Notes: generated from the sequence alone by a model not told the origin. Shown: positions 47,920 to 60,772, counted from the stretch's first letter. The stretch: DNA of 64,000 nt from Tilletiaria anomala UBC 951 (GCF_000711695.1 NW_013546954.1:35196-99195); one strand, 5' to 3'. Numbers and translations: made by a program.

Positions 47920-49014
47920 GATGGAAAAGTTGTCGAAATAAGGGTGCAGACAAAGCGGCGGTCTAAAGTGCGAGGTGGTGTGGGCTGAGTTCAGACCTAG
48001 GACAGAAGAATATTTAGTGACCACACTTCAAGTATAAGGTGTGCACAGAGCAGCTTTCTCCGACGTCTGCCACTTCTTGTGTGGAAGAATACGAAGGCGG
48101 AATCGCGAAGAGCCTCCGAGTAGAGGTTGCACCGATTCATTCGACTTCGGTAGTGGCTGGCGTGAAAACTCAAAACACGGCATTCTATTCTGGGGTCATC
48201 ACACGAAAGAACAACACAACGCGCTCTGAATGCGAGGGTTACGACGACCGTTGAGGTTGGCGCGATGGTGAGGCGTGACATGACCTCTTACACGAAGGCT
48301 TGGGAAGTGCTGGTTGTACATAGAACGGCCATCGCCATCCAAGAACAAAAACTTGCCTCTCAATGTCAACGGTCTCTAGCTGCCGCAATTATGCCGCCGC
48401 CCACGCGTCCACAGGGACATCGTACACAGATGCCAGAGAGGCGTCAAGCGTCAGGAGGCGTAGTGGTGGGTGGGGGGAGGGGGGCGGCGTCGGCTTCTCA
48501 CTTCTCCGTACAAAGGACGGCAGCACTAGTAGAGCACAAGTGAGAGATGCATAGTTCCAGTGTGCAAGCCCCTGACTCCTATCATGTTCCCATTGGGATG
48601 TACATAACCTTACCAGCTCCCCTGCTGAGAATGCTGACCAGCTCTGCAACATCACCGTGTACCGTGCACTCATTTACAGACACAATGCACTGAATCAAGT
48701 GTCGAAGTAGGGCAAATTGCACGGCTCGCCGAGTCGCCATCGAACAAAGATAATGCCAATGCCCGATAGATTTCGGGCATCCATGATGCTCCTCAGTGCA
48801 ATCATTATGTCTCATATATGTAGGTCTACATTCGATGATCCTGTGACAATTTCTCCACCCCTGAAACCTGATCCATTCGTCGAATCACTTTCATCTAGCT
48901 TCTTTGTGACATATTGTCTTTCCATATTCCCTCTCTGACTTCCGTCGGTCACCCCATCGCACCCCACTTTCTATCGCTCGTTACTCTTCCCTTTAGCTTT
49001 TCGACATCGTCACA
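47920..49014. other. Intergenic, 1.1 kb
   Basis: Between the NDPK start and the first MP88-like gene. A G-rich tract (48466-48490) is the only compositional oddity. The last 100 bases before 49015 are CT-rich, typical of a promoter or leader. Confidence 0.4.
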
Positions 49015-50076
49015 ATGCACCTTTCCATCATTTCCTCCTCTGTGCTCGCCCTAGCAGGAGCCACGCTGATCTCAGCAGCCTCCAGCGACCCCTATGCCGA
49101 TCCGGGCAAGCTCCCAGCAAAAACCGACTCTGCGCATGGACAAGTGGGATACAACGACTGTCAAAAGCGCTACGGTGCATCGTCCCAGTCCTCGAAGTGC
49201 CAGAATGCGTACATCAACTCTGCAAAGGTGAGTGATACGTCTCGACGTCCCGAGATCCTGCAGATGCGGTGCTAACCCCAGGGCTGCTCTTTTCCTCGGC
49301 AAGGACTTTTGCCTGTGGGCACCGCCGAAGAAGGCTGCGATCGGGGACAGCGAGGAATACGAGATCTCTTGGTGCATGGCGTCTGGCGTGGGTATTGCTG
49401 ACGTCAGAATATCAGTCCCGAGTAGAGCTGACATCTTCTCTTCATATAGTACGGCACACGTCTCATCCCAGATGGCACGATCAAGGGTGCACACTTCCTA
49501 AAAACACCAAGCTTTGTTCAAATCACAGGCGTGGGCGACCTGACAAGCCTGAATATTCCCCGGGGCGACCAGGGCGGAGAACTGGATCCGCATGGCGCAA
49601 CAGGTGCAGGCAACCCCATTGGAGGCCAAGTGTACACGAACGCGTACACAGGTGAATGGGAGCACATTCAAGAATGGCAGAACTTCATGTCCTACAACGA
49701 GTTCTGCTTCAGAGCCTGCCGCGCTGGCCCGCACGCAAAACAGTATTGCCCTCACATCTACGACCTTATGGGATGCCTTTGGAATGAGCCAGCCAACTAC
49801 GACAAGAACGTCTTTGAAGACTGCAACGGCAACGAGGGCAAATACCCTGGCGTGTACGGCACTTCGACTTGGCATCAGGGGCAAAACCCGACACCTCCAG
49901 CTCACAAGGCAGGAAAGTCGTCCCAATGTGCTCGATATGCGACCATTTCCAATAGCCAAGCTACCAAGATTCCGACCGTTCCGGCCGGCGCAGCTCAGAA
50001 GAACGCCTACCGGCCGCTTATTGAGACCCCTGAGGTCGACCAACCATCACTCATCAAAGTCATCAAGAGGAACTGA
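49015..50076 (+). CDS. Secreted MP88 / 'macrofage activating glycoprotein'-like, copy A
   Basis: A 307-residue secreted protein in three exons: 49015-49227, 49304-49387 and 49450-50076. A signal peptide (MHLSIISSSVLALAGATLIS) is followed by GYNDCQKRYGASSQSSKCQN, DFCLWAPPKKAAIGDSEEYE, YGTRLIPDGTIKGAHFLKTP, VQITGVGDLTSLNIPRGDQG, the GATGAGNPIGG loop, FMSYNEFCFRACRAGPHAKQ and IYDLMGCLWNEPANYDKNVF. I know this series of motifs and regularly spaced Cys from the basidiomycete mannoprotein MP88 / macrofage activating glycoprotein family; molecular function is not established. The C-terminus is basic (IKVIKRN) without a clear GPI signal. Intron 1 ends in AAG; copy A lacks the intron before IYDLMG. 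Confidence 0.82.
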
Positions 50077-50380
50077 GCTATTTCGAATCAGTACTCCGGA
50101 ATTTTCTCTCGTGATTACGCTGCACTCTCACACCCTTCGACAAGTCGATGCGGCCCCTTCGTACTCTCATGTGTATCAAAACCTTCGTTTCGAGTCAATC
50201 ACGCTTCCCACGTGTATTATTATTCGCTACAAATGCGCAAATCGATTCCCTTGTTCTCCCAAGCTAAAATCTACGTAGTGCTTAAAATTTGAGAGAGGAC
50301 CCAGCTTGGCTGTGTGGTTGGCGTCGCTTACCGTGTCGCTGCGTCTGCTGGACGATAGATGGGTTACTTGACAGAGATCA
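50077..50380. other. Intergenic between MP88-like copy A and the RNPS1-like gene
   Basis: About 300 bases between two convergent stops; nothing recognised. Confidence 0.4.
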
Positions 50381-51920
50381 TCAATCTCTCCCGCTATCCA
50401 TCGTGCTGGTTTGTTGCCCATTATCTTCATCCCTTTGACGATCAGGACTAGAGCTCCTTCGAGATCCCCCACCTGGCGCCCAGCGGCCGCCTGCGCCGCC
50501 ACCGCCACCATACCCTCCACCCTGCCTATTTTCTTTTGCAGAGCCCCATCCGCAGCCGCTAGCGAGACCAGCGTTGGCGCCAGTACCGATCGCGCGCCCA
50601 CCGCCACCGACCCCGGCACGAGAGCTGTTGCCACGTCTGTCGTCTGCACCGGGCCTGCTTTCGCTGAACGTGTCGCCAGCCCGAGGTGCTCGGCCCCAGC
50701 TGCCGTTGGCAGCGCCACCGCCTGGTGCGCGATCGAAGTTGCTGCCTCCGAGGCCAGATTCCCGCGTATTCGATTCCCCCAGGCCTGCATCATCACCGGC
50801 GCCTGTATCATCGTCTGCTGCTCCTGCACCGGCTCCTGCTCGAGCGGCATCCCTCCCAAAAGCATCACGACCGCCGCGGGACGACGCCCAGTCTCGCTCG
50901 CGACTAGAATCTTTACCCCATCTCCCCAAGGGAAGATCGGTTCTGCGACCCAATTCGCGATCCCTGCCACGCGGAGCCCAGGTGCCGTCGTCTGCATCTC
51001 TCGCTGCGAGGCGTGTTCCAGCGCCGGTGGTGCCCCCGCCGTCGTTGTCTATCTCCCTTCCGCCTTCTCTAGCATGGACCCGCAAGAGATGATAAGGCCA
51101 GGCTCTCATCTTGACCTCGATGATCGTCCCATCGATCTGCCCTTGATGCATGTGCGCGACGGCCTTTTGCGCTGGGTTGGCAGTGCTCGCTGACGGGGGC
51201 GATGGGCTCGGTGAGCGGCGTGATGAGCGACAGGAGCTGTGAGATGTATGAGGCGCGTGGAAGGACACATAGGCTTCTCCCTTTGAGTCTCCGGCTGTGA
51301 GATGAGACGCACGATCAGTTTGGTACCGAAGTACAGTCATCATCCACATCAAGGTGTGACTCACACCTTGCGTGGATTAGCAATTCCAGCTTTTTAATGT
51401 CGCCGTATGCGCCAAAGATCTCGCGCAAATGCCGCGGAGCGACGTTTTTTGAAAGGCCGTGGATGGCGATCGTGTATTTGGAATCTGAGACAGCATCACG
51501 CACTTCTACATCCTCGCTTTCGTGGCCTTGACGCCTTCCTTCGTCCGCACCTCGATAGTCGCTGTCCCGATCCCGTCCCCATCTACCGTTGCCACTGTTG
51601 CTATTACCAAGATCCGTGTCTCGAGCATAGCGACCACCCATGCTCGCCGCACCGCGACTAGAAGACACTCTTGCACTCCATCCAGAATCCCCACGTGAGT
51701 TTGCGCAGCGGGAATTGTCTCCAGCCGTCGCATATCGGTCTTGGGTACGATGCCCCCATCCTCCGTCATCTGTTCCTCCCCAGCCTCTTTCGGTATCCCG
51801 CCTACTGCCCACCGATCGCTCGGGCGACCGCGAACGTCGTTGGTACGCGGACGGCGGCGACGGGGAACGTTCATGTCGACGGGTGCGGCTGCCCCAAGAT
51901 GGCGAAGGTGAGAGGGGCAT
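50381..51920 (-). CDS. RRM protein, RNPS1-like
   Basis: A 489-residue RNA-binding protein in two exons, 51365-51920 and 50381-51294. The N-terminus is rich in Ser/Arg/Asp (SWGSRTRRHERSPSPPSAYQ). One RRM follows: TIAIHGLSKNVAPRHLREIF (RNP2 region), GAYGDIKKLELLIHAR, then across the intron GDSKGEAYVSFHAPH (RNP1 region) and HMHQGQIDGTIIEV. The layout resembles RNPS1, an exon-junction-complex-linked splicing factor. The C-terminal 250 residues are Gly/Arg/Asp-rich, RGG-like rather than RS-rich, so RNPS1 is the best match but another SR-like factor is possible. It lies on the opposite strand between two MP88-like copies. Confidence 0.78.
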
Positions 51921-53760
51921 ATCGGCTACCTTGTGTGATCTTGTACTCGAACTGGGCAAGATGGATTTTGTTGAAGAAGGTTGGCGCGGGTATGCAAACT
52001 CTAGGGTCGAGCAGTCTCGCAAGTCGCCGATTCTCGCGCGACCTTCTCGCCTGGCAACCAACGAGAGCTCTACACGGGACCACCTTCCACGTCACGCTTT
52101 CGACGGAAACACGCCGATTACTTTGATAGCTGTTGTGGTGGCTTTGGACCTGTATTGTGACAATCACGAGCCAGTCACCATTGCACTCCCTCCGCTCGTT
52201 CGTGTCGCCAATCGCAATGATCAAGACAGTGAATCTCATTAAACTTGGACTGCGAAAGTTGCATTTGCCCATTTCGCCATATAGCTTTCGTAGAGAATCG
52301 TGATCAATCTGATTATGTAAGCGGACTCGCTTCATTCTATTACAGCGAAGTGCCCACCAGTGATGGCCTGGCACATGCCAACCAGGGGCGGGGGGGAGGG
52401 GGTGAGGGTTGACACATCTGCCACCCACAGCATCCTACAGCTTCGCCTCACAGCGAGAGGCAAGGTATGGCAAGGTTCGCCTAACTTCATTGCACCATTC
52501 TCAACCCACAACCTCCTATACCATTCTGCAACCTACCAGGCTGGCGCCCCGGACACTATAATGTATACGAGCCTGAAACCAGGCATGTCTGCGAAGGGCA
52601 TTATGTGAACTTTTTGTTCTCCGGACTCGACGCGACTTTAATAGCGGCTCGACCTTGTGGGGCTCGGGTGTTATATTCGCCTTCCTGGTACAGCATGAAT
52701 GTGATTGCTGATCGCGGGCGTGCTGACCGATGGCCAGCGATCTTGCTGCGATCGCGAGTTTCGTGGTGAAGTGTCGTATCAAAACCAAGCCCGGCTGTCC
52801 GCTTGCGTTGTGTGCCATAGAGTTGATGCGATCACCATGGACGAAGCTTCGACCAGTGTCGAAGTGCGGTCAACGTGCCGTACTTGGTACTCTCTCTATT
52901 TGTGCAGAAGTAGGGTTAACTCACCAGCGGTCTGAGCTCCTGTGGCCTCTAGCAACTACCGGCCGAATGCTGGCACTACTCACATAAGGCGGACCGCGAA
53001 GTGAGGTTAGCGATCTACATGGACTCGCACTGAAGCATCAAACGCACTACGCAGAGCGAACCCCATATTGCGCTTCTGGTCATTGGGGACATCTATCAAG
53101 CGCGGCGAAGTACCACTGCGGCAGCCCGCTCGCAGGTCGCCCGATCTTCTTGTACCGGTGTACACGCATACATAGCCAAGATGTACACACGCGTGTAGAC
53201 TCATCCATCTTGACAGCCGCTTCTAAAACAATCCCACAAGTTGCTATGGCGCCGCGCTATCCAAGTGGGACCACGGCGGTCGCAGGGGCACACTGCCAAA
53301 TAGTGCCATGCCGCCTGCGTTGTGCAGGCCAATGGCACTCAATTCATTGTTCTCTGATTGCAGGGAGGACGAGAAACAGCCAGCAGAGAGAGGACCGTGA
53401 AGCAAGCAGCGTCCCGGCCATCCCAAGTCCCCTACACGCATCTAGAGCCCTAGAGCCATGGTTATTAGAGATGTGAACAGGCAACCTTGTTAATCCTGAG
53501 AGTATCCATGGATGCACCGAAAGACGATGGTGCTATACCTGTTTATTTCTTCTTCCACTGATCTATCCTCCTCACCACCAACTCCTACTCTCACCCTTAA
53601 TACCTTTTCCCTTCTCTCATTGCATCAGCGATAAGGATTTTGCTAGCACAGCGAAAGCGTGTCAGGCCCCTCAAAGCGCACGTCAAGCCCACGGTCTTTA
53701 CAATGACATTTGCTTTTTCCCTAATTTCTATGCGCATCCATTTGTGGGCTCCCCTTTGAG
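51921..53760. other. Intergenic, 1.8 kb
   Basis: Between the RNPS1-like start and the dead MP88-like copy. A G tract with interruptions lies at 52384-52408. No coding exon recognised. Confidence 0.4.
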
Positions 53761-54790
53761 TTGAATCTCACTTCAATCACGAATCCCTGGGTTTCTTCCG
53801 CTCTCTTCGCCCTCGCAGCCTCGGCGCTTGGTTTCAGCGCCCATGACATTAGAGACAAATATGGTAACAAGTACCGGACCCCAAACAACTTGCTTGCAAA
53901 GGCTGATCCTAAGCAAGGTGGCTGGAATGGCTGCGTGTTGTGCTACGGCGCGTCAAAAAAGACAGGCCACAGCAAGAGCCTCTGCATTAGCAAGTCTGAA
54001 TAATTTCTGCCTCTGGGGCTCGTCCAACCCTGGTTCGATCATCGGTGACAAAAAGGCTGTCGCAGTGTCGTGACGCATCAAGAGCGGCGTGAGCCTCTAT
54101 CGTTCTTCCTTACGGGCCTTGCCTTGTCCTGTCCTCGGCCCCGCGTCATTGCTAAGTGATTTCCTTTCTCATGCAGTACGGTATCCATCTCATTCCCAGC
54201 GGTGCCATCAAGGGCGCGCACTTCCTCTCGACACCCTCGTACGTTCAAATAACCGGTGTTGGTGACTTCACCAAGATCAACGTCCAGAAGGGTGATGAGG
54301 GTGGAGACCTCGGCCTGCATGGAGCGACCGGCGAGGGTAACCCACCAGGGGGATCGTTTTCACGACTGCCCAGGCGTTGGGAGCGCCTGCCGTATTGGCA
54401 GAGCTTCATCAACGACATCTAGTTCTGGGTCCGTGCCTGCTACGACGGCCAACACGACGGCGAGTGATGCCCCGACAGTGGGTTCTCTTTTGTGTCCTTC
54501 GTTTCGAAGGAATTACTCTCTCGTCCGTGTTTAGACTGGAATTGTAACTTTCCCGCGCTCGCTTCACCACCACCTTTCGCGGCCTTGCTAAGGTGTACGA
54601 TTTCATGAGCCACCAATGGAACGAGCCGGCCAACTACGGCGCTGGTCAATTCGGGCAGTGTGATGGTACCGAGAGTACCTGGCATGGCGTTTACAACGGC
54701 TCGACGTTCCACCAAGGTCAGAAGCACCCCCTCCCACCCAGCCTGCCGGATCGAGAAGCAACTGCACGCCGCACGCGAGCACGTCGCACG
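53761..54790 (+). pseudogene. Decayed MP88-like gene (middle copy)
   Basis: Homologous to copies A and B over their whole length but broken in several ways. There is no ATG at the start; the frame opens with TTG before a hydrophobic leader (WVSSALFALAASALGFS). Recognisable parts follow: YGNKYRTPNNLLAKADP, then after a frameshift NNFCLWGSSNPGSIIGDKKA, a TGA within the motif before KSG (54071-54073), YGIHLIPSGAIKGAHFLSTP after an intact intron, VQITGVGDFTKINVQKGDEG, a TAG at 54420-54422 in SFINDI(stop)FWVRACYDG, a TGA at 54466-54468, and after a further intron VYDFMSHQWNEPANYGAGQF. Beyond YNGSTFHQGQK the similarity ends in a different frame. Described only as found; clearly non-functional. Confidence 0.82.
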
Positions 54791-56211
54791 GTGCGGCAAA
54801 GTCTATCTCCATCAACAACAAAATGGCCACCCTGGCCACCTTGTTCACCCGAGCTTAGGATGCGCCACCGTTGCCAACTCGTCCACGAGGACCCCCTGCT
54901 TTCTTGGCGCTCAGGCATGGCGCAATGGACACACCTACTTTTGTTTCCTTCGGTTTCCACCTCTTTGACATCTCAACGTCGGCATCGTCATCGTGTTCAT
55001 CCACCATGCTATTTCACTTTGCTTCACCGTTGAACAAGAGGCGGATACTGTCGCAGCGCTTTTCGGACGTCTATTGCTCCCTTGCGAATCCAACGTTGGC
55101 AGCTGCTGGCGATCTTCTGGCCCAGTCTCGGTGAGCGCGTTTCTCGTTCGACGGCCTCGTCAGGTCCTTGAAGACTGTCACACTGTGTCAGAGCATGTGA
55201 CGACGCTAAATTCACGTGACATGCTTCCAGGAAAGAGATCAACCCTCCTTGGTGATGGATTCCGCACGGCTACTACATCCCGTGGCCCAAGGACTGTGGA
55301 GAGTTGGGCCGATGGCCGATGCCGGACCTCCGACACTTTGTCGGCGGAACACCAGCCCCTGTTCAGTTGGGTGCAGTACTGCAGTCTGCACTGCGCAGTG
55401 CATACACTGCACAGAAGCGCAGCTGCACGGTATGATAGCACCACCCGTCAGGCCTGCCCGCTTTTCCACCCACCCAATCTCTCCGCTTCATCAGACTGTA
55501 GCGCTGTTGGCGGCTGCACATGGCTTTCAAAGTTAGCGGGTGCCTACTGACTTCGATGAAACATTTTTCTGTTCATCAGAGGACGTGGGCACAGGCCGGC
55601 GCAGGAAGAGTGAGACGCGAGCCTCAAACTAAGCACACACGCCATGGATTTACACATGCTCGCCCAGCCCGCACGGCGGCACAAGAAGCAACAACCCTCC
55701 CGCTGCTCCGATTTTGGGGTTCCAGCGTCGCGTCCTTGTTTTTTGGTGGCTTGGGAGCAGGGTCAACGAAAGCTTCTTCAGGGTCATGATCAGCGGCTAG
55801 TCGCGTTCGCCAGCCATCTCCAGCCGGCAGCCCTCCCTGGGTGGCGGTTGCACTTTATCTCCTAACGTGACAGGCACCACAGCGGCGTATTGAGCCGGGT
55901 CCACTTGCCACGGCTTTGCATCTTGGCCTCACCCGCCGCTTGTCCCCTTTCCTGCTGGGCATAACCACCTATACCACATCCCTTCCCGTTTCCAAATCCC
56001 ATCTCATCCTTCATCCCTTCCACCTCTTCTTCCGTCAGATATTTTATCTCGATATTCCTCATCACCTATCCCCTCATTGCAACAGCTGAAGCGCGCTCAC
56101 AGACGCTTTAGTTGTACCTCTACACCCAATTGAAGGTTCCTCTGCCACCCCCGGTGTTGATCCTTTCTTCCCCCCTCCTCTCCCGCCCCCCTGGCATTTC
56201 ATAGTTGCAAC
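54791..56211. other. Intergenic, 1.4 kb
   Basis: Between the dead copy and MP88-like copy B. The last 150 bases before 56212 are CT-rich. No other feature recognised. Confidence 0.4.
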
Positions 56212-57253
56212 ATGAAGCTGTCTCTCGCCTCTGTCGCCCTCGCCGCGCTCTCAGTCCCGGCAACCTTCGCCTACACCTACGGCAACCAATATCAGAACCC
56301 TGGCAACCTGCCCGCCAAGGTCGACAACACCCAGACAGGATACAATGACTGCCAGAGTCGCTACGGCAATACCAAGCAAAGCGCCAGGTGCCAGAATCTC
56401 GTGAGTTGGGGCCGATCACACTAGCCCAGTATCTTTCCTCTTCAATGGCGCGCTAATATGGAATGCCTCTCTGTGTCTCGCAGTTCGTCAACTCCATCAA
56501 GGACTTCTGCCTTTTCGGGCCTCCCTCCCCGGGTCAGACAGTTGGTGACCAAGAGGAGGTCGTCGTCTCGTACTGCATGAAGAGCGGCTATGGTACCCGG
56601 CTCATCCCCAACGGTGCCATCAAAGGCGCGCACTTCCTCTTGACTCCCTCGTTCGTTCAGGTCACCGGCGTTGGCGATCTGACGAAGATCAATATTGCCC
56701 AGGGTGACGAGGGCGGCGAGCTCGACCCGCACGGTGCCACCGGCTCTGGCAACCCCCGTGGTGGTCTGGTCTTCACACGCGCTCGTGGCAACTGGGAACG
56801 CATGGACGAGTGGCAGCACTTTATCTCTTACAACGAGTTCTGTGTCCGTGCCTGCTTCAACTCGGAGCCGTACCGTACGCAGTGGTGCCCTCACAGTGCG
56901 TTTTCCGCTTTGCTCAGTAAATTATCGCCAGTATCCCTCAGCTGACTTGTTCTGTTCTCCCCTTTGCACCCTCAGTCTACGATGTCATGGGGTGCTACTG
57001 GAATGAGCCCGCCAACTACAACAATGGCCAGTTCGAGCAGTGCGACGGGACGCAGGGTCAGTGGCCTGGTGTCTACTCTGGCTCCACCTGGTACCAGGGC
57101 CAGTCGCCCACCCCTCCCGCTCAGGCTGCCGGCTCGAGCAGTAACTGCAGGCAGTACGCGTCGATTAGCAACGGTGTCGCGGTCAGCATTCCGTCAAGCT
57201 CTGCTGCCTCTGCCAAGGCGACCCGCCGTGCCGCCTTCGATGACGACGAGTAA
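56212..57253 (+). CDS. Secreted MP88 / 'macrofage activating glycoprotein'-like, copy B
   Basis: A 292-residue secreted protein in three exons: 56212-56400, 56484-56895 and 56976-57253. The signal peptide is MKLSLASVALAALSVPATFA. Family motifs in order: YTYGNQYQNPGNLPAKVD, TGYNDCQSRYGNTKQSARCQ, VNSIKDFCLFGPPSPGQTVG, SGYGTRLIPNGAIKGAHFLL, VQVTGVGDLTKINIAQGDEG, GATGSGNPRGG, FISYNEFCVRACFNSEPYRT, YDVMGCYWNEPANYNNGQFE and STWYQGQSPTPPAQAAGSSS. Cysteines align with copy A. The end is SSSAASAKATRRAAFDDDE, without a visible GPI anchor. Copy B lacks the intron between SG and YG present in copy A and the dead copy, and has one in the codon before YDVMG. Confidence 0.85.
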
Positions 57254-59289
57254 AACGCCACGCCGCGCCGTTCCTTTCTCATTTCGTTTCGCTCCTTTGC
57301 GCCCCTTTACTTGCGCTGCTCGATGATCTTTGTCAGTTCATTGGCACTTCTACCAGCCCTGGGCTAAAGTCTTTCCCCCGCCGGCACACTTTCATCACGC
57401 GTGAATCGCGCGGGCAGGGCTTGTTCGTTTCGAAGACAGGACGTGTGTTTCAAAAATTTCAGACGCACTTTAGCATCATGTGATATGGACATTCGTATAT
57501 ACTTTACACTGTTTTCGTAGTTTCTCGTCAATTATCCTTTTGGGGAAGTCTCCGACACCCCAAATCATCCTTCGTTTCTCACCTTTTCGCGTGCCAAGTG
57601 TGCTGCGCTGCTAGGCTTACGGTGTTCCCCTTGCTGTTTCAGGGGCGATGCTGCTGCTCTGGGCCCCTTCGAACAGTCCACATCCGCGTTGAGCGCTGCG
57701 AGGGAAGCAGTGGAGTATACGAAAGCCCGTAGACGCGTCGTTTGCTCGACAACGGCTCTCATATGCGTCCTGCGCCTTTTAGCCTAGACCGAGGCAATGA
57801 AGGGACCCCATGGACGAAATTGGACGGTGCGAAGAACAGACTTTTGCGCACAAGTGTTCGAGCAGCGGCCAACCTCGATATTCAAGCTCAATCGCCATGC
57901 AAGTCCGGAGCATCGTGCTTGCGTCAAATTATCTACCGCCCAACAGCCAGCCACACTCGCTGCCGGGGCTTCACTACCCTGGCCCTTTCGGGCAGAGGTG
58001 CTCGTCCGCTGGCTCTGGCTCTGACGTCACAGTGTTCGAGATCGAAGACCTTGTGAGCAGGCTTGGCTACTAGCCTGTGTGGCGCTATGCGATGTAAGAG
58101 CAGGCTCACTATCGTTCGACGACATGTGAGCTGCTTGTCGTGTTCAAAGGGAGAGCTCGCCTGTTGCTCGGAGGCAGCGACGAAAGAGAATGCGGACGTA
58201 TGAAGAGGCACACCTTTGGGGATCTCTAGCATGCATATGCGCTACTGCTGCCCGCGGGCTAAAGCCATGGGGCCGTCCAGGTCTACGACGGCTTCGCGAT
58301 GGTTGGCTCATATCCCCTGGGCGCAAACCAATGGAGCAGTGGGTCCAGAGCTTTCAGGCTCAAAGCAATGTGGACACGCAGAAAATCGCCTCTATGGTTC
58401 ATGCACCCGATCTATGCCCCCAAAATGCTATCCAGATGAGCAAGTAGTGGACCAAAAGGCAGAGCAGACCAAGCGACTAGTGGTTGACCAACGTGCAATG
58501 GACTCCTTGACGCATGGGACCCAGCAGGGAGCCTGCCGTTGAACGTCGAAGCGAGTGTCTCTCTGGAAGCGCATTGGTCTCCTTAGTCGGCGGCAACTCA
58601 GTCTGATTACCAGGTCTGATGCCCGCTGATCTCTGTCGAGTGCTCTTAAATTCATTCGCACGTGTAGTCAAGTATTGGCTTTGGTGCACATTACAGTGAC
58701 CATGCTATTCAGCAATCCATACCAAGCTGAAAGTAAGATTCGATCTGAATGTGAGGCAGGTGCCCATTGCAGGTGGCTTGGCCGGGTTGCACCTTTGAAA
58801 GAACCTGATGGAGTGTATAGGCAACTGAGCATACGCAGCACCAGAATTGGCAGGCTTCACATACACGCGAGGATGGTTACATCCCGTCACTCACAGTGGC
58901 AGACCGGTTGTGCGTCTAAGCCTTTTTGGCGTTGGCGGCTTGAGTCTTGACTTGAACTCAGTTCGGTCACAAACTCTTCACCACACAACATTTGGGATCG
59001 GGTTCGAACGAGGGGCAATGGGGACATAGGATCCTCATCGACAGACAGCCTCACCGTGGCCAGATTCACTGCAAGTTGAAGAGCGTCGCTTTTCAAAGCA
59101 GTGATTCGACCCAACGGCTCGCGCAGCGGTGCGAGGAACCGCCAAGCCGGGTCGCTCGTCCTCGACGGAGGCATCCTTGAGGACTTTGCCTGCGTGCGTC
59201 TCGATCAGTGATTCATAGCAAGCGCGCTTCCGTGATGTTGCCAGAGTCACGGACACTCCTATAGCATTGACGTCAGGCCAGATTGCGGC
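57254..59289. other. Intergenic, 2.0 kb
   Basis: Open frames are all short; nothing recognised except the presumed 3' region of MP88-like copy B and the MMM1 promoter at the right end. Confidence 0.4.
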
Positions 59290-60772
59290 ATGGAGGCGCT
59301 TAAGCAAGTGTCGCGGCGAGCGCATGCAGCGGCTGAAACCTTGGCGCACACGGCACCACAAGCTCGTGCACCAACACTGTCGCTGGGCTCAAGGCTTACT
59401 TTCACACAAGGCCTGCTTGTCGGACAGCTGTCCATCATCGTCATTGCCGTCATCTTCATCCGTTACTTCATCTTTGAGGATGTGGACACGGCGTTGGAAA
59501 AGGAGCGTCTCGCTGTGAGTGTTTCCGGCACCCGCTTGCTGCGAATTTCCGTCTTAACCCACGCTTCCATGGCATTTGTAGCGGGTCAGACGGTCACAAC
59601 AAGCAAGGGACAGAACAGCTAGAAGAAGGACCAAGAGCGCTTCCATCAGTCGCTCTAGCGCCAACCTCGCTTCCATCCTGCAGAACGTCGGCTACGACAT
59701 CACCTCACATCCCTCAGAGAGCACAGACTGGCTCAATGTGCTGCTGGCACAGGCCGTTGCTGGCTACCGTGAGGACGTACTCTCTGGTGGAGCTATCTTA
59801 CCCTCTTTCAAGGACCAAAGGACGGCCGAAAAGGAAAGAACCGCTCGAGAGCTCATGCAAGACATCTTGAATCGTCAGACAGGCAAGGCGGCCAGCTTTC
59901 TTGACCCGATTAGGGTGATGGAAGTCGATTTCGGGGATCAGTATCCGCTCTTCTCAAATGCACGAATCAGGCCAGCCGACGATGCCGGGCGCATGAGAGT
60001 GGAAGTTGACATTGATTACATGGACAGTATTACGATAGCGATCGACACGAAGCTTGTCATCAACATGCCACGGCCGCGCTTTGCAGTCCTGCCTATCTCG
60101 CTCAGCCTCACAATATCCCGCTTTTCCGGCACTCTCGCCATCGAGCTCTTTTCTACAGAAGCTGGTATAGTTCTGCCTCGCGAAAGGGGCGTTCAGACGC
60201 CCTCAGCAGCTTCCCAGCCGCGGTCGCGACACCACCTGCACTTCTCGTTGCATCCTGACTTTACTCTTGATGCGACAGCCTCTAGCCTATTGGGCTCAAG
60301 GGCAAAGTTGCAGGACGTCCCAAAGATCGAGCAGCTGCTTGTGGGCAGACTACGCGCGTGGGTGCACGATCGCTTCGTGTGGCCGCGCTTCTGGAGCCTG
60401 AGCTTGCCCAATTTAGTGCCGAGCCCTGGCGCTGCGAATGACGAGCCGGTTGGCACGCGGTCGAAGGTCCCACAGTCTGAGCATCAGATTCATATCTCGC
60501 GAGGAGTGGATCCACGTGCCGCGGAAGGGCAGGCAGCCGAGCTGGATGGGCATGAGCGTCTGCCCAATGGGAAGGGTCAGCGACATTCGGCCTCAGTCGC
60601 ACGTGGTGAGCTTGGGCTAGAAGCATGGCGTGCACAAGCTGCTGGCCTGCCAAGCGTCAGTGGCTCAAGGACATCTTTGCAATCGTACAGCACGAACGAA
60701 GTAGACATTCGAAAACGATTCCAAAGCAGTGCTGGAGGATGGGGCCGAGCTGGCACTCTGGACTACGGGTGA
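59290..60772 (+). CDS. MMM1: ERMES subunit Mmm1 (SMP-domain protein)
   Basis: ER-anchored subunit of the ER-mitochondria encounter structure, transferring phospholipids between the membranes with Mdm10, Mdm12 and Mdm34. It has 471 residues in two exons, 59290-59514 and 59582-60772. A luminal N-terminus precedes the conserved anchor FTQGLLVGQLSIIVIAVIFI. After a basic linker comes the SMP domain: LASILQNVGYDI, ESTDWLNVLLAQAVAGYRED, SFLDPIRVMEVDFGDQYPLF, VEVDIDYMDSITIAIDTKLV, and HFSLHPDFTLDATASSLLGS to RFVWPRFWSLSLPNL. The stop is 66 bases from that of the convergent SWI1-like gene. Confidence 0.93.
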
